From Desulfuromonadaceae bacterium (lineage in GTDB: Bacteria; Desulfobacterota; Desulfuromonadia; Desulfuromonadales; UBA2294), in the NCBI GenBank assembly GCA_024636225.1, contig JAGXHN010000002.1, positions 1 to 12,169 of the forward strand: 12,169 nt of DNA, in the 5' to 3' direction. The notes under the pieces are model-generated. The model was not told the DNA's origin. It was given only the letters and a program-made list of their open reading frames with translations, and searched no databases. A program made the position numbers and the translations under genes. This document shows, piece after piece, positions 8,124-12,169 of this stretch. The stretch's first letter is position 1. Each line of letters begins with the position of its first letter.

Positions 8124-8137
8124 GCCATTTGATAACC
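8120..8137. promoter_or_regulatory. LexA operator (SOS box) of Geobacter type
   Basis: GGTTGCCATTTGATAACC fits GGTT-N2-C-N4-G-N3-ACC at every fixed base. I recall this pattern as the published Geobacter sulfurreducens LexA-binding motif; it differs from the CTGT-N8-ACAG box of E. coli and the GAAC-N4-GTTC box of Bacillus. It lies between the -35 and the ATG of lexA and covers the probable -10, as expected for autorepression. Confidence 0.85.
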
Positions 8138-8152
8138 ATAGTGAGAATAAAA

Positions 8153-8752
8153 ATGAGACCGTTAACGGATCGTCAGCAACAGGTTCTTGATTGCATCAAC
8201 CACCATATCGACCGATACGGCTACCCGCCGACATTACGGGAGATTGCTGCCGCCCTTAATATCAACGGCACCCTCGGCGTGCTCAAACACTTGCGGGCGT
8301 TGGAGAAAAGTGGCGCGATCAGCAAACAGGAGGGTGCTTCACGCGCCCTTCGCGTCACAGACAGAACTGAATCCGGTAAGCTGCCGATCATCGGCACAAT
8401 CCAGGCCGGAGCGCTGCAAACGGCCATCGAAGAGATTCAGGGTGAAATTGAGATTGAACCAAAAGAGGCCCGCGGTGGCACTTTTTTTCTACGCGTCCGG
8501 GGAGATTCGATGATCGACGCCGCCATTCTCGATGGCGATCTGGCCCTGATCAAACCCCAACCCGATGCCGATAACGGCGATATCGTTGTCGCCCTGGTCG
8601 GTGACGAAGCGACCCTGAAACGGTTCTACCGCGAAAAAGGGCGGATCCGGCTGCAGCCCGAAAATCAACAGATGCAACCGATCTTCGTCGGCCCTGATGA
8701 GAGTGAGATTCGCATCATTGGCAAAATGGTCAGCCTGCTCCGACAGTATTGA
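8153..8752 (+). CDS. lexA: LexA SOS repressor (self-cleaving)
   Basis: A 199-residue two-domain repressor. The N-terminal winged HTH (1-68) begins 'MRPLTDRQQQVLDCINHHI', with recognition-helix region 'IAAALNINGTLGVLKHLRAL'. This differs from the enterobacterial and Bacillus sequences and agrees with a different operator. The C-terminal peptidase domain has cleavage site Ala85-Gly86 in 'GTIQAGAL', nucleophile Ser119 in 'RGDSM' and general base Lys156 in 'EATLKRFY', so RecA-stimulated autocleavage should be intact. It represses SOS genes until DNA damage. The ATG at 8153 matches the family start; an upstream in-frame ATG at 8114 lies before the operator and is rejected. The ribosome-binding site is weak (GAGA). 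It is followed after 49 bases by a small gene and dinB, probably in the same transcript. Confidence 0.97.
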   Translation: MRPLTDRQQQVLDCINHHIDRYGYPPTLREIAAALNINGTLGVLKHLRALEKSGAISKQEGASRALRVTDRTESGKLPIIGTIQAGALQTAIEEIQGEIEIEPKEARGGTFFLRVRGDSMIDAAILDGDLALIKPQPDADNGDIVVALVGDEATLKRFYREKGRIRLQPENQQMQPIFVGPDESEIRIIGKMVSLLRQY

Positions 8753-8801
8753 GTAATCGAAACTCAGGACAAAACCAAAAAACCTTCTTTGCAGGAATTC
8801 T

Positions 8802-9050
8802 ATGCAACAAATAAACGTACAGATACGGGTCGGAGCCATTTTTGAAACGGGACGAGCAATCCGTCCGGTCTGGTTTGACTGGCAACGTCAAAAACATACC
8901 ATCACCGCAATCACCTACCGCTGGCAGGAGCTGTCGGGAGAGACCAAAATGCTCCATTTTTCCGTCAGCGATGGCCAGAATCTGTTCGAACTGACCTACA
9001 ACACCGACCGGCAGACCTGGAGCCTGGCCGGGATAGAGCCGGGGCAATGA
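8802..9050 (+). CDS. Small protein coupled to dinB (possible DUF6504-like)
   Basis: An 82-residue protein, without signal peptide or membrane helix. 'RAIRPVWFDWQRQKHTI' (19-35), then an alternating hydrophobic 'YRWQEL...MLHFSVSDGQNLFELTYN' and 'WSLAGIEPG' at the end, suggest a small compact beta fold. The general pattern recalls DUF6504-type proteins (aromatic 'vwFd', 'W', 'yrV.....fdLyyd...W.L') found beside Y-family polymerase genes, but I cannot confirm membership. ATG at 8802 has AGGA 5 bases upstream. Its TGA overlaps the dinB ATG as ATGA, implying translational coupling and a shared role. A function in translesion synthesis or its control is inference from position only. Confidence 0.75.
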   Translation: MQQINVQIRVGAIFETGRAIRPVWFDWQRQKHTITAITYRWQELSGETKMLHFSVSDGQNLFELTYNTDRQTWSLAGIEPGQ

Positions 9051-10273
9051 GCGTCCGCACCATACTCCATATCGATATGAATGCCTTCTTTGCCGCCGTA
9101 GAACAGCAATCCGATCCGGCTCTGCGCGGCAAACCGGTCGCCGTGATCGGCTCTGGAGAACGAACCATCATCACCACCAGTTCTTACGAAGCCCGAGCCT
9201 GTGGAGTCAAGACCGGCATGACCATTTATGAAGCGAAACGGCTCTGTCCGGACCTCATCATGGTGGTTGGCAACAACCGTAAATATACCGATACTTCGAC
9301 CGGAATCATCAATATTTTCCGTGACTACACACCAATCGTTGAGGTCTTCTCTATCGATGAAGCGTTTCTCGACATCAGCGGCAGCCTGAAGATCTTCGGC
9401 TCCGCCAGACGGATTTCGATGCTGATCAAAGCCTGCATCTACCAGAAATACGGCCTCACCTGCTCCGTCGGCATCGCCCCGAACAAACTTCTGGCCAAAC
9501 TCGCTTCCGATATGCAGAAACCGGATGGCCTGACCATTATCGCGCCCGATCGCATCAGTGAAACTCTGGAGAGTCTGCCGATCGGCGAACTCTGTGGCAT
9601 CGGCGCAAAGATGCAACAACACCTCAACATGCTCGGCATCACCACCTGCGGAGAGCTCGGCCGCTTTCCGGTCAAAACCCTCAAAAAACGTTTCGGTATT
9701 ATCGGTGAAAAACTGCACCGGATGGGGCGTGGCATCGACGACTCTCCCGTCACCCCGACCAACGGCGACGAAACTGTCAAGACCGTCGGCCACAGCACCA
9801 CCCTCCCCTTTGACATCGACAGCCATGACGAAATCTGCCGCTGGCTGCTGCGCCTCTCCGAAATGGTCGGTTGTCGGGCGAGGCGTTACCGTGTCGCCGG
9901 TCGTACCGTCACCTTAACCATTCGCTACAGCGATTTCACAACCTTCAGCAGCCAGGAGAGCTGTGACACCCCCTTGTGTCAGAGCCATGAAATCTATCAG
10001 GCAGCCGTTGCCATCCTCAACCGGCTCGATCTGAAACAACCGGTCCGACTCCTCGGGGTCCGGCTCAGCAACCTGCGGGAGCGTGACAGTCAGTACCATC
10101 TTTTCCCCGAAGTGCGCAAATATGAGCAGTTGACCGAAGCGGTCGATACCGTCAACGACCGCTTCGGCAGTTTCTCCGTCACCTACGGCAGCAGCCTCGA
10201 CCGGCAGAAAAATGCCAAAGTCATCTCACCCGCCTGGCGACCGGAAGGACTCCGTAATATTGATGTCGAATAA
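9047..10273 (+). CDS. dinB: DNA polymerase IV (Y-family translesion polymerase)
   Basis: A 408-residue error-prone polymerase acting at lesions and stalled forks. Palm motifs: 'ILHIDMNAFFAAVEQ' (6-20) with metal-binding Asp10 and steric-gate aromatic Phe15, and 'VFSIDEAFLDI' (100-110) with Asp104 and Glu105. The fingers segment 'TTSSYEARACGVKTGM' (43-58) and 'SVGIAPNKLLAKLASD' (140-155) are typical. A thumb HhH region ('LCGIGAKMQQHLNMLGI') and little finger follow. 'QYHLFP' at 349-354 fits the beta-clamp-binding consensus QLxLF. After that comes a conserved tail, 'AVDTVNDRFGSFSV', so the protein looks complete and is not ImuB, which lacks catalytic acids. ATG at 9047 overlaps the upstream stop by four bases. 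As part of the lexA operon it should be SOS-induced. No clear terminator follows it. Confidence 0.97.
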   Translation: MSVRTILHIDMNAFFAAVEQQSDPALRGKPVAVIGSGERTIITTSSYEARACGVKTGMTIYEAKRLCPDLIMVVGNNRKYTDTSTGIINIFRDYTPIVEVFSIDEAFLDISGSLKIFGSARRISMLIKACIYQKYGLTCSVGIAPNKLLAKLASDMQKPDGLTIIAPDRISETLESLPIGELCGIGAKMQQHLNMLGITTCGELGRFPVKTLKKRFGIIGEKLHRMGRGIDDSPVTPTNGDETVKTVGHSTTLPFDIDSHDEICRWLLRLSEMVGCRARRYRVAGRTVTLTIRYSDFTTFSSQESCDTPLCQSHEIYQAAVAILNRLDLKQPVRLLGVRLSNLRERDSQYHLFPEVRKYEQLTEAVDTVNDRFGSFSVTYGSSLDRQKNAKVISPAWRPEGLRNIDVE

Positions 10274-10362
10274 GAAATGAGGTCGCGATCAAAATAACAA
10301 CCTGCTATATTCTCGAATCATACTAAAAGAGAACACCCATTCAGAGAATTGCAGAACGATCA

Positions 10363-12169
10363 ATGCGCAGACTGCTCCTCTTCAAACTGCATGGCTACCC
10401 TGTAGCCGTATACGCTTCCGTGGTTACCCAAATCCAGGCTGCCCCCGCACTCCTTTTGCCGCCGTTCAGCCCGAAACAGCTTGCCGGACTGATCAAACTT
10501 GATAACCGGGCAGTCGCTCTGGCACGACTTGCCGTCTGTTGCGGGCTCCCAAAAGAGCCTGAAACTGACAGACAGACAATTCTCTGGATCGACAAAAATG
10601 ACGATTGTGGTGGTTTCGTCATCAACGACACACCACAACCGCTTAAAATTGAACGGAGCAGCATCCAACCCTTTCCAGATTATCTTGCCACGCCACTCTA
10701 CCGGGAGCTGGTTCTGGTCGATGGGAAAATCATCCCCCTGCTCAATTTTAAAAAAATTTTCCTGACCTTTGTGCAAGACGCAGTCATATCCAAAGCCGAG
10801 GAACGCTTCAAAATCTTTCCGGCAATCACGGCCCGCAACCTGGTCACATTTCATTGTGCAGGGCACCTCATCGCCGCACCGGCCCGGGAATTTAATCGGA
10901 TGGAAAGGAGCGTTTCCATCACGCCATTACCCGGTCAGCCTGACTTTCTGCACGGTGTCACCCTGCTGAAGAAAAGAGTTGTACCGATCCTGTCGCCAGC
11001 GTTATGCCTTGATCTGCCAGAAACACAACAGACAGAGATCCTTATCTGCAGCACAGCCAAGGGAGACTACGGGCTGCTGATTGATGCCGCCGACTGCCCG
11101 GAATCAGCGGCCAGCGCCCGCACCCGACCGATCCCTCCCCGATTGTCACGCACCGGTCTCGACCGCGCCATCAGTATAAACGAACAGATCGTCCCGCTGA
11201 TAAATTTGCTGGAGATGCTGACGACAAAACATGAAACAGAGAAGCAAACCGCTCCTGCAGTCGACAGAAGACGCCTCTGTCCCGAGAATGTGGTCGAATT
11301 CGAGATGGCAGGAAATCGTTATGCATTCGATAAATCAGTCGTTAAAAAGGAGCTTGATTTTCACAACATCACCCCGTTTCCGGGAAACAGTTTGTTGGTC
11401 ATCGGGATGCGCTGCCTCGGCGAAAAGATCTACCCGATTATCGACTTCTCCCCCTATTTTCAGGATCGAAAAACGGTCCCGACCACGGCAAAACTGTTAT
11501 TGGTAAAAGAAAACAGCTTTGAAGCCCTGATTCTGGTTGATCGTCTCCTCGGCGAACGCAAGGTTGAACCGGCTGAACGACGAAATTTCCCGCTGGCCGA
11601 CCCCGACGGGCTGATCAACGGCTGCACCATTACCGATAATAATGTCCTTTTAGTCCTCGACCCGCAATCGATGTCTGACAACTATGATGAAACAGTCGTA
11701 AAAACATTTCGGCAACAGCTCGAAATTTCACAGCCAGAGGTTGCGCCAGACGTTGCGCCGGACGTTGCGCCGGACGTTGCGCCGGAGGTTGCGCCGGAGG
11801 TTGCGCCGGAGGTTGCGCCGGAGGTTGAGCCGGAAGTTGAGCCGGAAGTTGAGCCGAAACCGTGGCAGAAGATTGCCGGGCTATCGAGTCGTGAAATCGG
11901 GGCTTCTTTTTCTGCTCCAGTTCAGAAAATCACGCCGCCGTCATCAGCTGCACCTGAGCGGCGCTGGCGATCTGGTTTTATCGTTATTTTTGCTCTCATC
12001 CTTCTGTTCTGGCTGCTGATTCCACAAGAAGAGAATGAAGAGACATCCGTACCGCAGACAGCTTCACCGGTTCTGCAGACTGAAAACAGGCAGGTGGAAT
12101 CGCGACAGGCGACCCCTCTTAATTCAGTCGAGATAAAGTCTGTAACGAATCTGCATGGAGCCGAACCTG
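10363..12169 (+). CDS. Membrane-anchored protein with three tandem CheW-like domains (truncated by window edge)
   Basis: An open frame of 602 codons plus one base, running off the right edge. Three CheW-like units are seen. Unit 1 (about 2-140) has 'LLLFKLHGYPVAVY', 'LAGLIKLDNRAVALARL' and 'LVLVDGKIIPLLNF'. Unit 2 (about 159-286) has 'NLVTFHCAGHLIAAP', 'LHGVTLLKKRVVPIL' and 'INEQIVPLINLLEML'. Unit 3 (about 309-437) has 'NVVEFEMAGNRYAFD', 'VIGMRCLGEKIYPIIDF' and 'INGCTITDNNVLLVLD'. Each contains the two SH3-like halves of CheW, the adaptor that links receptors to CheA. Then come an acidic Pro-rich repeat (459-498), an Arg-rich 'PERRWRSG', one membrane helix (about 538-553) and an unfinished polar tail. 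By the positive-inside rule the CheW part is cytoplasmic and the tail periplasmic. The start is ATG at 10363; an in-frame stop lies at 10324-10326 and the ribosome-binding site is weak. No chemotaxis genes are adjacent. The specific role is unknown. Confidence 0.82.
   Translation, partial: MRRLLLFKLHGYPVAVYASVVTQIQAAPALLLPPFSPKQLAGLIKLDNRAVALARLAVCCGLPKEPETDRQTILWIDKNDDCGGFVINDTPQPLKIERSSIQPFPDYLATPLYRELVLVDGKIIPLLNFKKIFLTFVQDAVISKAEERFKIFPAITARNLVTFHCAGHLIAAPAREFNRMERSVSITPLPGQPDFLHGVTLLKKRVVPILSPALCLDLPETQQTEILICSTAKGDYGLLIDAADCPESAASARTRPIPPRLSRTGLDRAISINEQIVPLINLLEMLTTKHETEKQTAPAVDRRRLCPENVVEFEMAGNRYAFDKSVVKKELDFHNITPFPGNSLLVIGMRCLGEKIYPIIDFSPYFQDRKTVPTTAKLLLVKENSFEALILVDRLLGERKVEPAERRNFPLADPDGLINGCTITDNNVLLVLDPQSMSDNYDETVVKTFRQQLEISQPEVAPDVAPDVAPDVAPEVAPEVAPEVAPEVEPEVEPEVEPKPWQKIAGLSSREIGASFSAPVQKITPPSSAAPERRWRSGFIVIFALILLFWLLIPQEENEETSVPQTASPVLQTENRQVESRQATPLNSVEIKSVTNLHGAEP
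11737..11856 (+). repeat. Ten tandem 12-bp units encoding (E/D)V(A/E)P
   Basis: Ten in-phase copies of a 12-base unit, consensus GAGGTTGCGCCG: one GAG-GTT-GCG-CCA, three GAC-GTT-GCG-CCG, three GAG-GTT-GCG-CCG, one GAG-GTT-GAG-CCG and two GAA-GTT-GAG-CCG. They encode an acidic, proline-spaced linker (residues 459-498) between the third CheW unit and the membrane helix. Runs of identical neighbours indicate recent expansion by slippage or unequal crossover. The unit length is a multiple of three, so changes in copy number keep the frame. Confidence 0.97.

Noticed and set aside
8114..8152. Upstream ATG for lexA
   Set aside because: It would put the LexA operator inside the coding sequence and add 13 residues before the conserved LexA N-terminus; it has no Shine-Dalgarno.
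8802..9050. imuA/imuB-dnaE2 type mutagenesis cassette
   Set aside because: The small ORF is far too short for ImuA, and the polymerase keeps its catalytic acids (Asp10, Asp104, Glu105), so it is DinB and not ImuB.
8996..9826. 276-codon open frame on the minus strand opposite dinB
   Set aside because: It is antisense to a fully conserved Y-family polymerase and shows no recognisable motif; it follows from codon bias.
11737..11856. CRISPR-like or regulatory array
   Set aside because: The 12-bp units are contiguous, without spacers, and in phase with a coding frame.
11741..12019. Arg/Leu-rich repeat protein in another frame of the 12-bp repeat
   Set aside because: The 'LRRR' pattern is the shifted reading of the repeat; the CheW frame is open throughout and carries the domains.

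Overview
The window looks like a chromosomal segment of a delta-proteobacterial anaerobe or metal reducer of the Desulfuromonadales/Geobacter type (Desulfuromonadota), of roughly even base composition. Three things point there: an uninterrupted phoH-pgpH-ybeY-dgkA/PAP2-corC-lnt cluster, an enolase with the '[10 protein letters not shown]' C-terminal variant, and a lexA operator of the form GGTT-N2-C-N4-G-N3-ACC, which I recall as the Geobacter LexA box. The genus assignment is inference.

Left part (1-5553, all minus strand). This is one dense transcription unit read right to left: phoH (PhoH ATPase), pgpH (7TM-HD cyclic-dinucleotide phosphodiesterase), ybeY (rRNA-maturation endoribonuclease), a fused diacylglycerol/undecaprenol kinase-PAP2 lipid phosphatase, corC (CBS-pair protein) and the first 35 codons of lnt (apolipoprotein N-acyltransferase), which runs off the left edge. 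It is the E. coli ybeZ-ybeY-ybeX-lnt order with pgpH and the lipid-kinase fusion inserted. Three of the six genes start with TTG and one pair overlaps by 104 bases.

Centre (5554-8018). A divergent intergenic region carries the promoter of enolase (eno, plus strand). Eno ends at a bidirectional hairpin terminator shared with a convergent ferritin-like diiron protein gene. An imperfect 72-base palindrome of repeat type separates that gene from a small zinc-ribbon (zf-TFIIB) gene. Both of these small genes are on the minus strand, and their starts are corrected here from Shine-Dalgarno spacing.

Right part (8019-12169, plus strand). lexA, with a consensus-matching LexA operator over its promoter, is followed by a small protein resembling the DUF6504 type and then dinB (DNA polymerase IV), whose start overlaps the small gene's stop as ATGA. 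This is probably an autoregulated SOS mutagenesis operon. After 89 bases comes a long open frame that runs off the right edge. It encodes three tandem CheW-like domains, a perfect ten-unit 12-bp repeat giving an acidic Pro-rich linker, one transmembrane helix and the beginning of a periplasmic tail. This membrane-anchored triple-CheW protein is the least conventional gene in the window.
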